DNA of 64,000 nt from Verticillium longisporum (taxonomy: Eukaryota; Ascomycota; Sordariomycetes; Glomerellales; Plectosphaerellaceae), in NCBI GenBank assembly GCA_019188255.1, contig JAETXT010000004.1, forward strand, positions 2,356,001-2,420,000. Reading direction: 5' to 3'. Positions 50,403 to 60,266 of the stretch are shown one piece after another; the stretch's first letter is position 1; each line of letters begins with the position of its first letter. The notes under the pieces were generated by a model, which had not been told where the DNA came from, did not search any database, and saw nothing but the letters and a program-made list of their open reading frames with translations. The position numbers and the translations under genes are program-made.

Positions 50403-50785
50403 GCATGGGGGCGAGATATGACGGCTGCATGCATAGAATATACCCCGATCGGATAATGGCCATGTTGTTTTCAAATTTCACTGTACGAGTTCACTCAAGG
50501 ATATGTGAATTTTTAAGTTTAACGACTTTTCAGCATCAGCATGCTAGCAAAGTTGATGACGGCTGGGCAGGACCCATGCAACCAATCTAAGACATATGTA
50601 GCAACACTCCGAATGAACGGCGCCGAAAAGACAGAAAGTATGGGTATCTCCAACTCCGCCCAGGCCTCCGGCCCCTCGAATCTGCGAACTGATGGCATCG
50701 CGCTGATGACAGACCTCCAGGTTCGGGCGGGGAGTCGGCACTTGAGCGGAGCGAGCGGTAGATGTGTTCCGAGGCGCGAGCTCCT
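50403..50785. other. Convergent intergenic region SIL1/eIF1
   Basis: 383 bp holding the 3' UTRs of SIL1 and eIF1; no other feature seen. Confidence 0.5.
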
Positions 50786-51259
50786 CAGAAGCCGTGGACC
50801 TTGATCATCTATGAATTTGTCAGTATAGTCATGGCAACGCGCGAGGAGGCTTTCCAAACCTTGGCATCCATCTCCAGACCCTCCTTCTTGTCGATGAGGA
50901 ATTCGTGAATAGCCTTACGCTGGTCGCCTGGCGAATTTGGTCAACACGCGCTCTCTCTCGTTCGGCGTCCTCATTTTGGAGTGTCACATACCCTGAAGCT
51001 GGATGACATCACCCATCTCCGAGTCCTCAACGATGGTACCGTTGCACGCAAACTTCTTCTTGATCACCTTGAGAATCTTCTTCTGGTCGAAGCGGCGGGG
51101 AAGGCCCTGGATGGTGGTGAGGGTCTTGCGTCCATTGCGCTGCTGGATACGAATGTGAATGTAGCTCTGGCTCTGCTTGGTGGCAGCGGCGTCGTTGGTG
51201 TCGCCCTCGTCCGCATCCGCGAAGGGGTCGATGGTCTTGAGGTTCTCGATGGTCGTCAT
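50786..51259 (-). CDS. SUI1: Translation initiation factor eIF1 (SUI1)
   Basis: Component of the 43S preinitiation complex that enforces start-codon fidelity. ATG 51259 starts TTIENLKTIDPFADADEGDT. The SUI1 domain runs SYIHIRIQQRNGRKTLTTIQ, GLPRRFDQKKILKVIKKKFA and CNGTIVEDSEMGDVIQLQG. An intron (about 50929-50991) leads to DQRKAIHEFLIDKKEGLEMD, and a second intron (about 50810-50860) to a 24-nt last exon that encodes MIKVHGF and the TGA at 50786-50788. Complete, normal length of about 113 residues. The micro-exon at the end is easily missed by gene predictors. Confidence 0.95.
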
Positions 51260-52012
51260 TAGAGGTGGTTTGTGGGGGACGTTGCGCAAGGGCACGGCAG
51301 TCGGTCGGGAAGTTGTAGAGTTGGGTTGTGTTTGATGCGTGTATAGGTTTGACGGGGGTTGTGTACGTTCTTGAACGAGTAGGGTGCGAGGGCGGCGCAG
51401 ATGTCGTGAATGTCGAGGTTCTTTGATGATTGTGTGCGAAGGTGAAGGATGGAGGGGTGTAGGCGGGGTTTATTTGATAAGGGGGTTGAGTCAGGCACAG
51501 CCACAAGTCTGGGGGTGGCGTCGGTGGCGTATCTTATCGCCCTGTTGCTGCCTGTATCATCCACTGGCAACACATCATGACAATAGACTCTACCTAGAGC
51601 CGTAAATACACATCATATGAATAAACTAGACCTGAATGTTCAAAAGTAACTTCATCTACGGTTTCATGGCGAGTTTATTCCTTTTTCTTTTTTTTCAACA
51701 ACGTCATCCTCTATACCCCAAGTTCGGTTTTCTAGAGCCATAACAACTCCCTCAAGACTATTTTCATATTGCTGGAGGACGCATGTATCTAATTCTACAA
51801 CGCTGTCAAGATTATTCGGGGTCCTGCCTCTGAACACCAAGTACTTGAGCTCTCCACTCCAGGAAGCGGATTTCAAACACTTTGAGAACAAAGCAGCCTC
51901 CAACTAGTACGAAGACGGCCAATAAATCAACGCCTCAGATCCATGTCTCTCTCCTCATGCGTTTGCTCCTCCATGGACATGTGTACCCGTCATACCATTG
52001 ACTATTGCTAGT
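51260..52012. other. Intergenic, eIF1 promoter and amidoligase 3' flank
   Basis: The eIF1 5' leader is repeat-poor. An open frame at 51664-51903 on the minus strand has protein-like composition (KYLVFRGRTPNNLDSVVELD) but no ATG at its 5' end and no recognised family. I regard it as unsupported. No other features. Confidence 0.45.
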
Positions 52013-53793
52013 TCAGGCAGGAGATGCGTACATCGAGGAAGCTGACCCTGGTGAGCCATCCTGCCTCAGATGCGTTTGCTCTTCCCTCTCCCGTCTCTTG
52101 TTCTCAGCTCGCTCCTCGCTTGTCGGCGCGAACAGCAAACACTCAAACCACGCCTCTGCTCCGCGTTCGAGTCTCTCCTCGCAGTACCGCGCCTCAGCGA
52201 GCAGGTTCAAGTCTACCAAGAAGTCGACGATATCGTAGTGGCCCCCTTCTTCCTGCGCCCATGCAAGAAGTCTCACGACTCGGAAAAAGTCCGCATCACA
52301 CGCGTCCCGGCTCCATTCGAGCAATCGACACGCAATCTTGGCCCAGACGCATATCCACGCGGGGTCGAGAGTGCCACCGGCCTCGCGCAGCTCAATCGTC
52401 GTGGATTCTTCGGGAACGAGCGTTCTGTAATTTTCGAGTGAGTAATTCGTAAAGTTGTATGCTGTGTGCTTGTAGACGTCGCCGTAGAGACGACCGACGA
52501 GCCCGCCAAGTAGATCAGCAGAAAGGATCTCACGGACGCCGGACATCACGTCGCGACGCGTGGGACGCTCCATGTTTTGTGGCATGGACGCATGGAAGAC
52601 GTCAACCCAGGGTTCGGCACGTGCGATGACGTCTGGGTTCCGCTGAGGCGGTGAACGAAGGGGAACATGGGCGATTCGTCGTTCGAAGGGAGGATGGCGG
52701 GGGCGCGGAGGAATAGAGGCACCGAGTCGTGGTTGTAACATGAAGACTCGTGGTTTGGAATCTGGGTATTTATAGTCGATGTTAGGAGGATCTCGATGCG
52801 ACAGGTCTTCTGCGTTGGCTGGTTTCGGGTTCATGAACAGCGTGTCCTGCCAGTGCCGTCCTGGTTCCCCCATTTCGCTCGTTGCTATGTCCGAGAGACC
52901 TAGCTTCCCATCTTGTTCATCTTCAGTTTCAAAGGTTTCCCCGAGCCATCGATCTCTACCACAAGCCCTTGTGATTCGTCTAGTCTCTGCTTCATCCACG
53001 TCGAAGCAGAACTCGGAACGCCACAAAGAAGCGGCAGATCCGTTGGCGCGGCTGATATCAGTGCCTAAGCAGTCTCTTACATTCTGTGACCACTCATGAA
53101 CAGCCCTGTCTGGTGCATGGAGTTGGCTAAGGAGCGGACTTGCAGCCCAGATGAGGGCACCGAACCGTCGGAGAGTCCTGGGATCGATGCGCTTGTCATT
53201 CCCGGCACCGACGTGCACATGGAACCCGCACGATTGATTCACACGACATCGAAAGTTCGTCGTGAGGGTAGAGACTGCAAGGCGGATCAGGTCAAAGCTA
53301 TTCTCGCGGTCGTACATAGCAGGACTTACAAGCTCGACGCCAACCACTCGATAGCCATCCATGTTCTCAAATTCTTTCAGCGTGCTTTCCCCAATGATAT
53401 TGAATGAGGTATACTCTGTCTTGTTGCATTCTACCTGTCGTTTCTGTATTGAATCTGGATGATATAGACTCGTGTCCCAGAGGCGGCATGGAACGCCAGC
53501 CCTGGCCAAAGTTTCTCGTAAAAGTTCCTTACAATACGACAGAGGGGTACGTTTGTAAAGAGGGACGTCAGCTTGCATAGAACCTTGCTCGAGGTCTCTG
53601 GGAACTCGCAGAAGGGGAGCCAGTTCGTGGGCGATATTTTCATCTGGATCCGCCTCACCCTCGTAGGCCCACGCGAGAAAAACTCTAGCTCGATGCCAAA
53701 AGACACGCGCAATGAAGTTGTTGTCGGATTGTCACTTGCTGGGGCGGGATCGTTGGGTGCTCGCACCGTCGTCGACGAGGAAGGTGAGCGCAT
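52013..53793 (-). CDS. Putative amidoligase family protein, with one apparent frameshift
   Basis: Matches the fungal/bacterial amidoligase_2 family, relatives of gamma-glutamylcysteine/glutamine synthetase-fold ATP-dependent ligases thought to join carboxyl groups to amines; fungal substrates are unknown. ATG 53793 (RSPSSSTTVRAPNDPAP) leads to the first signature SFGIELEFF. At A-run 53678-53682 the reading frame is one T short (antisense strand) and must shift to continue AYEGEADPDENIAHELAPLL and LYKRTPLSYCKELLRETLA. Later signatures are VVGVELVSPAM, NQSCGFHVHVGAG, FGALIWAASPLLSQLHA, and near the C-terminus TTIELREAGGTLDPAWICVW. All expected acidic and histidine motifs are present, so apart from the one nucleotide the gene looks functional. 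The disordered tail ends ASPA at TGA 52013-52015. Confidence 0.8.
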
Positions 53794-53847
53794 GGCGAAT
53801 GAGGCAAGCGCGGAAAGAGGAGAGAACAGTTGGTGTATGACTTTCAC

Positions 53848-54415
53848 GATTTTCAGTTGATCAATTGACTTGCCTCCGTTGAAGGGGCAAGCCGGTATTT
53901 GTGCTGACCTCCTTTACCAACACAGAGGCCAAGTAAAATGGACAAGCATCATACTGTGTAACAGCAATAGCATCGTGTTGCCGCGCATCAACCTTGTGTC
54001 AGGGGCACTCGTGGAAAACAAAATCTTTGTTCTTTTGTCGTGGCTTTGAACACGGGTTGCGGCGGCTCGGTCCGTCTTTGCCCGCATCATGTCACGGGGG
54101 CATGAATAAAAATCGAGCGACAGGGTAATTTTCTCATTAATTCAAATCAAATCAATTCAATTCGCAAGGGGGGGACGATTGCTTGCCGGCTCGAAGGACA
54201 TGCGCCAAAACACCTCCAGATTATGGCAGGAAACCGTCCCTTCCCTTGCGCAGCAGGGAATATCCATCCTTCATACCATCCACCATCTTCAAAGTCGTTG
54301 TTCATTAAGGTGACATTGTTCAGTCGCAGAAGGCCGGCGCAGCCAACAAAGGGGCATAAGTCGGAATGCTCAATACAGAGAAGCGAAAGGAGCGCATCTA
54401 TGCAGGCACGTAGAC
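53848..54415. other. Intergenic between amidoligase and GPI protein
   Basis: About 570 bp, AT-richer than surrounding genes around 54120-54170, holding the amidoligase promoter and GPI-protein 3' UTR. No gene recognised. Confidence 0.5.
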
Positions 54416-55149
54416 TTAGACCACGTAAGCCAACGCGGCGACGGCGATGGCAGCGGCACCAAACATGGGCGCAGCCGTAGGAGCGGCGAAGCTGTCACCA
54501 GTGGTGGTCGTCTCCGAGGCACCCTCGGCGCTGCCAGCCGTGGTAGTAGCGTCGGCGGCGCCAGAGCTAGTCGTCGAGGCAGCAGTGGTAGAGGTTGAGG
54601 CCGGTGCGGTGGTGGACTTGGACGTGCTCTTGCCGGCGTTAGCAAAGGCGTTCTGGAGGACGTCGGCGCCGCAGACAGAGTCACGCTGCTCGAGACAGGT
54701 CCTCTGCGCGTTGGCGTTGCCAACAGCGGCAGCGTTGCACTCGGAGAAAACGCGGTTGCAAATGTAGGTGGGCAGACTGTCGCTGTAGTACTGGAGGCCG
54801 GGTGCAGTACCGTTGCTGCAGAGGCACTCGTACTGAAGTGTTTGCTGGAATCATGTCAGTGGACGCAAGAAATGGCAGAGGGTGAGTGGTGGCTTACGTA
54901 GTCGCAGTTGTTGGTAGGAGCAGGGTTGCAAAGCTCGTCACAGACGTTGCGCTGGCCACTGCACCAGGAAGCTGACATTTGTTAGTGGATAACAGGACAA
55001 GGATGCGACATGCAGTGAAACATACCACGCTCGTTGTCAGAGATGTTGTTGATGTCGTTGAGGTCAGAAGCGTTGTAGACCTTGCGTTGGGCAGAGACAA
55101 GAGTGGCGGCGGCCGAGAGGGCCAGGGCGAAAGTGGTGGCGACGCGCAT
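54416..55149 (-). CDS. Secreted Cys-rich GPI-anchored protein (DUF7707-like)
   Basis: Surface protein of a fungal-specific family of unknown function. ATG 55149 opens RVATTFALALSAAATLVSAQ, a signal peptide. Three exons follow. The first ends DINNISDNER. The second is ASWCSGQRNVCDELCNPAPT, ending NNCDY. The third begins QTLQYECLCSNGTAPGLQYY and carries further Cys (ICNRVFSECNAAAVG, RTCLEQRDSVCGADV). Cysteine spacing (about 10 Cys in the mature domain) fits extracellular disulfide bonding. A long Ser/Thr/Ala-rich stalk ends in a GPI-type hydrophobic tail (AAPMFGAAAIAVAALAYVV) at TAA 54416-54418. Introns are near 54976-55026 and 54845-54897. The CxxC-containing ECLCSNG motif is CFEM-like, but the pattern is not a full CFEM domain. 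Confidence 0.85.
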
Positions 55150-58100
55150 GTTTACGGCTTTTGAGTTGGGAAAAGTTGTTGGGACTTGAACTGGGCGAGG
55201 TAGGCGTTGAAAGTAGTAAGCTGTCTCGAAAAGCTATTGCGATAAGACGGGAACCGTGATGCTGTGCGTATGATGCCGTGGAGAGGAAGACAGCGGTGGA
55301 TTGGGTTTCTGAGGAGGGCGAGGGAGAGGCGTGACGCAGAGGGGACGGGGGTCACGATGTTTATGAAGCAGCGGCAGGCAGGTGGGCGATGGCTTCCTTG
55401 CACCCTCCTCCACCATGTGTGCGCCTGCTTCCGTAGGCCAGTGGACGCTAGGCTCTAGGCGGTTGGGTTCAGAGCCAGAGCTCGGTGCTTGGAAACCTTG
55501 GCAGGAAGGCGAGATGGGGCAACGGTTTCTCCTTCCCTGCCCGCCCGCACGCATGGGGAGGTGGTCCTTCCTCCCACGCCCTCGCAAACAGCACGGAAGC
55601 AGGAGCGAGGGACGCTGGAAAATCGGCAGGAAGTCGCGTCCGGACGAGAGACAGGAACACCGGGTGTGGCGGCGCTCCACTATTGAGCTCCACGCTACGA
55701 CGCACTCGGCAAGGCGGCAGCTGGTGGAGGATTTGACCGGGGTTTCTCAGGTACGTACCGCTTCTTGGGTGCACTTGGCATCATCTACCCCCGAGACTTT
55801 TATGGCCGTCATGATCGTGATCATGATCATGATCATCTGGTCGTGCTTTCATCAATTGACCCTCTACAACATGATACGGGCATTGGTCGATTGCTCTGTG
55901 CGCGCATTCAAATAGGTGGCCTCCTGTTTGCGGTACTTTGAAGCCCTGTGCACCATGACGTCCGAGGCAGCACTGTTGCTTGACAGTCGCACCACCTGGC
56001 GCGTCTGGTTTCGCTTTGGGGGGTGTCTCGTCTCGTCAAAGCCCTGCCATGTGGGAGACAAGCAGACGAGGAATTTGCAGACAAACCCCTCCTCGCTCCG
56101 CTTCTCCGAAGCCCACGACATGTTCCATTCCAGTCATGACTGATTGCAGTGATTTTGACATTATGCGTCAGGTAAACCAGCACAGATTGCTCTCATTTCG
56201 GGTCGCATGTGCCATTTGCATCCCCCCCGGACTTTCCGTCTCGGCGTCCTCAGCAGATGCTGCTCGTCAAATCTCAGAGACTCACATTTCACGCAGCGCT
56301 ATGCCGCTTCCAGACAGCTCCAGCCACAGTTTTGAGCCCCTCCACGATCGACGCTCTAGGTACCCATACCCCTGGCACACACACAGTTGCCCGTTACATC
56401 TGCTGTGTCCGTCAAACCAGTCAGCGGTTCGCTGTTGCCGGGGACGACTGTCTCGGGCATGCCCTGGCGCCCTGGTGCCCCGGAGACCTGGGGACCTGGC
56501 TAATCTCAGGTATCTAAGGTACCTAGGTACCTTCATAGGTACCTGCCCGGACGAGGAGCTTCCCCTCCAGGGCATTCATTCGCCTGCATCTCCCTGCACG
56601 CCCACCTTCCTGGCGCAATCACACCAGACCTGGCCACCCACGGCGCCCTCATCTCGCCGCGTCTCATCTTGTGTTGAAACACCACACCCATCCGCCTCCG
56701 TCGAATTCTGCCACGCGAACCTGCTCTCCCTTGGTCCATCAAATTGTCAAGCTCTCTACCTTTTCTTTCCCGTTTCCATTACATACCCGCAATCGTCAAC
56801 TTCCAATCGACGCTTTCTGATGTTCTTTGCAGGCCAAGACCTTATCGCAAACGAGCAGACACTTGTGTTGCCCGGACCATTGTGGCACATGTCATCGACT
56901 TGGGCCTACTCCACATGACAGGCAAACTCCACCACTCTGAGAATCCTAGCCCTGCTCCCTTGGACACCCCCCCTCCAAGGCAGCGAGCGAGGGGTCTTTT
57001 GAGGTTACAACGGATGGACGGCCGATATTCCTCAACTCACGGCCCCTATCCACCAATCATTCTCCACGAGCTGTCCCTTTGGATGACCACGCGGCCACCG
57101 AAATTCCAGACCGAACACCGACCAGGCCTTTGTGAGCGCCTCTTGTTGTCCCTGGTCGCGTAGACCTGGCTGCAGCTGAACCTTCAGGCTTGCTGGTGCC
57201 ACGATGGCCTCCGAGTCATGGATTCGCTCAACAACCCCAGCTCGTCACCACTGCCCGCCTGGCACCTGTACTGTACTCCCGCCGTTTTTCTTAGCGCGCA
57301 AGCCGTCCCTCAGTAAGTCTCTGTCTGTGGTTTGGCGCCTCGCCTTGGCCTCTCGGGTTGGGCCTGTCACGCTGAAGAGCTTGCAGAGCTAGCTCCATGC
57401 CCACCAACCCCTCTCTTTCGGTCGCCCGCGGCTGTTCGGAGGCCCAGGGCAGCGATAGATAGGCACGTCTACAGGTTCGGGCAACAACAACCCTCCTTGG
57501 CGATGCAGCACTGCCGCCTACAGGACCTATGGTCTGATGCGAGTGCAGTCTGTCTTGGCTTGGCTTACCGCCGCCTCGCCTCATTGAGCAACCCGAAGAG
57601 GATCGTCACGAACGAGTTCCATTTCTTTGGACGTGTCCGCTGGCTGATTGCCCACCGGGGCCTTCAGTCCCTCGGAGGCGGCAGCGTGATGGGACAACGA
57701 CACGCTCGTGCTTTAGGCGGCATGGCATTTCTGTACAATGCCCTGTGCACCACGTCTTCCCTGCACCTAAGGAACATGTATGTACCAAGGCCGTGCCGTG
57801 CATCCGCTAACCTCTTCCCAACCACCTGCACCCACCACCCACCAGATCTCGGCACCTTCAGCGGCGATCCCCCGCTCTCCAATCCGAGTCTTCGTCACCA
57901 TACCACACACCATTCGCCATTGACTTTTCCTCGCGATGAGGTGGTGTGCTGGCTGCCTCGTATCCAGGCACTTGCATCTGCAACCTGAGGTACCCGATTA
58001 AAGTGTTACCCCAAATACCTTATGTATCAATTGACTTCCGACTCGATTCCCACAAACCGTGTGTGGCTTGAGCACAACCACCTCAAGTGTGGCTGACCCG

Positions 58101-58316
58101 TCATTGACATTCCTTCATCTGCCGAACCATGTTTCGTCACAACAAGCCAAGGGGTCGCTTGAAAATATGTCGCGACCCGACAAAAGCACCTCTCGTCTAC
58201 CATATTGCGATATCACCTGCATTTGACTTGCTCGGAGAGACATGCCGCATCCTCATGGGCGGCGACGACTCGTCAGGGTATGAAAAAGAGAATGGAGATC
58301 GTCATTGTACCTCACC
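55150..58316. other. Intergenic, about 3.2 kb, no gene recognised
   Basis: Upstream of the GPI-protein gene and of the disrupted 3beta-HSD-like gene. It contains a GATCAT tandem repeat at about 55809-55837 and a cluster of GGTACC/TACCTAGGTA palindromes at 56508-56544. Several plus-strand ORFs of 200-300 codons lack domains, start signals and codon bias. No tRNA or rRNA seen. Confidence 0.5.
56508..56544 (+). repeat. Cluster of GGTACCTAGGTACC-type palindromes
   Basis: Three overlapping or adjacent copies of TAGGTACCT-like palindromic sequence in 37 bp, and similar motifs at about 19886 and 47555. They could form cruciforms or be remnants of a short element. Confidence 0.5.
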
Positions 58317-58407
58317 ATGAACACCCTTCGCCCTTGTCCAAAAGTTGGAGGTCGCCATGGTGACTCCGCCGATGACAGGGGCAGACAGAACTTTATAAAT
58401 GACGATA

Positions 58408-58457
58408 ACGTAATCCACAAGCGAGTGGTTCACCCAAGCGAGTGGTTCACTTCGCCC
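58408..58457 (+). repeat. Left terminal inverted repeat of the Fot1-type element
   Basis: Fifty bp inverted repeat next to TA 58406-58407, containing GCGAGTGGTTCAC at 58421-58433 and 58438-58450. Confidence 0.92.
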
Positions 58458-58505
58458 GGGCCCACGACCTACACCTGAATTCTACAGATTCCACCTCCGC
58501 CCGCG

Positions 58506-60159
58506 ATGGAGACTCTTTCAAAAGAAGGTCAATTATTCCTTGCTATCCAAGCTATGGACAATGACCCGAACCTAAGCGCCCGGAGTGCTGCGAGGATCTA
58601 CACCGTCCCCTTAACGACGCTCCTCCGACGCCAGAAGGGCAAACCCTCCCGACGCGAAAGCCCGCCCAATTCTGCCAAATTAACAGTACTAGAAGAGAAA
58701 ACTATTGTCGAATATATCCTTGACCTAGATGCGCGATCTTACCCTCCCCGGTTGGGTGAGGTCGGAGATATGGCGAATCGCCTGCTTGCCGACCGTGACG
58801 CGCCACGCGTCGGGAAGAACTGGGCCGCAAACTTCGTCAAACGGCAACCAGAGCTCCGGACGCGTTTCTTTCGCAAGTACGACTACAAGAGGGCCCAATG
58901 CGAAGATCCGGACGCGATAAACGCGTGGTTCCGCCTCGTGCATAACATGATCGCCAAGTACGGCATCCAAGAGGCTGACATGTACAACTTTGACGAGACC
59001 GGCTTCCAGATGGGCGTTATCGCCAACGGAATGGTCGTGACCAGTTCGGAAAGACGGTCCAATGTGAAGATGAGGCAGCCAGGCAACCGGGAATGGGTTA
59101 CGGTGATCCAGGGCGTTGGCGCGTTGGGTTTCTCCGTCCCGCCGTTCATCGTGGTTTCGGGCAAGTACCACCTCTCGAGCTGGTACCAGGACGACGCGAT
59201 TTCTCGCGACTGGAGAATCGCAACATCTCCAAACGGCTGGACGACGAATGATATTGGTCTGGAATGGATTCGGCATTTTGACAGGCATACAAAGTCCCGT
59301 ACTTCGGGCGGTTATCGCCTACTGATCCTGGATGGCCACGAAAGTCACCACTCGGTCGACTTCGAACTCTACTGCAAGGAGAACAACATCATCACACTCT
59401 GTATGCCTCCTCATTCGTCACATCTACTCCAGCCTCTCGATGTTGGGTGTTTTGGCCCACTAAAGAAAGCATACGGTCGGCAAATCGAGGATAGGATGAG
59501 GGCGGGTACAACGCACATCAGCAAAGAGGACTTCTTCCCGGCGTTTTCGGCTGCATTTCAGCAAGCAATGACAGAAAAAACATCCAGGGAGGCTTTCGAG
59601 GAGCGGGGCTTGTCCCCATAACCCGGAAACAGTCCTGTCAAAGCTGGATGTGAGGTTGAGGACGACGACGCCTCCGGGGACGTCCCACGGGGAGCGTGAT
59701 TCTTGGGTCTCTAAGACGCCCACTAACCTGCTCGAGGCAGGTTCCCAGACTGACTTCATCAAAGGGCGAATCTCACGCCACCAGGGAAGCTCCCCAACGT
59801 CAATTTTAGATGCTGTTGACTATCTTGCGAAGGGGACGCGGGGTGTTATGCACCAGATCGCTCTTTTGAAGTCAGAGGTTATGATCCTTCGAGAGGAAAA
59901 TGCTACACTAAGCCGACGCCGGAGGGCCAAAAAGCTACGTCTCCGGGAAGGAGGAAGCATGGCTGTAGGCGAGGGACAGGACAAGATTGCTCAGAAGGAA
60001 GTAGATATCCAGATAAAAGAGGAAACGCTGCAGAACCCGGGTCCCGCGTCGTGGTCCCAGCCGAAGAAACGATGCTGTAGCGTATGCGGGAAGACCGGCC
60101 ACAACGCGAGAACTTGTCAGGTAGCTATCTCATCGTCTGCAAAAGACGAGGAGGAGTGA
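58506..60159 (+). CDS. Pogo/Fot1-type transposase, split by a frameshift
   Basis: The transposase reads from ATG 58506. Residues 5-60 are a psq-type HTH (ARSAARIYTVPLTTLLRRQK) and about 65-125 a CENP-B/Tc5-type HTH (GKNWAANFVKRQPELRTRFF). The DDE endonuclease follows, with Asp in YNFDETGFQMG, LLILDGHESHHS and LLQPLDVGCFGPLKKAY. The frame stops at TAA 59619-59621. The continuation in another frame is PETVLSKLDVRLRTTTPPG, then a coiled-coil (HQIALLKSEVMILREENATL) and a C-terminal zinc knuckle CSVCGKTGHNARTC. Two nucleotides appear to be missing near 59618-59624. The conserved catalytic core is upstream of the break, but the C-terminal part would be lost. Whether a shortened transposase could act is not known. 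Confidence 0.88.
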
Positions 60160-60216
60160 TTTTAATTGATTTACGGCGTTTGGGTTGAGGTTTTCCTCGG
60201 AATGTTTGTCGGGTCG

Positions 60217-60266
60217 GGGTGAAGTGAACCACTCGCATGGGTGAACCACTCGCTTGAGGATTACGT
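60217..60266 (-). repeat. Right terminal inverted repeat of the Fot1-type element
   Basis: Reverse complement of the left TIR with mismatches at positions 10, 30 and 47 counted from the outer end, followed by TA 60267-60268. Confidence 0.92.

Larger units (their letters stand above)
58408..60266 (+). mobile_element. Fot1/pogo-family DNA transposon (Tc1/mariner superfamily), 1859 bp
   Basis: Bounded by 50-bp terminal inverted repeats beginning ACGTAATCC and flanked by TA at 58406-58407 and 60267-60268, the target-site duplication typical of Tc1/mariner and pogo elements. The TIRs differ at three positions. Each TIR contains two copies of GCGAGTGGTTCAC, giving a subterminal direct repeat that may be a transposase-binding site. 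The element encodes a pogo-type transposase. Size is in the range of known fungal Fot1/Pot2/Molly elements. The coding region shows no obvious RIP-like C-to-T decay, so the insertion is probably recent. It lies inside codon 30/31 of the 3beta-HSD-like gene. Confidence 0.95.

Noticed and set aside
51664..51903. 79-codon minus-strand open frame downstream of the amidoligase
   Set aside because: Protein-like composition but no ATG at its beginning, a stop directly upstream and no recognised family; could only be an exon of an unseen gene.
55980..56918. 312-codon plus-strand ORF in the 55-58 kb gap
   Set aside because: Ser/Pro/Cys-rich frame through palindromic and CT-rich DNA without domain or signal peptide.
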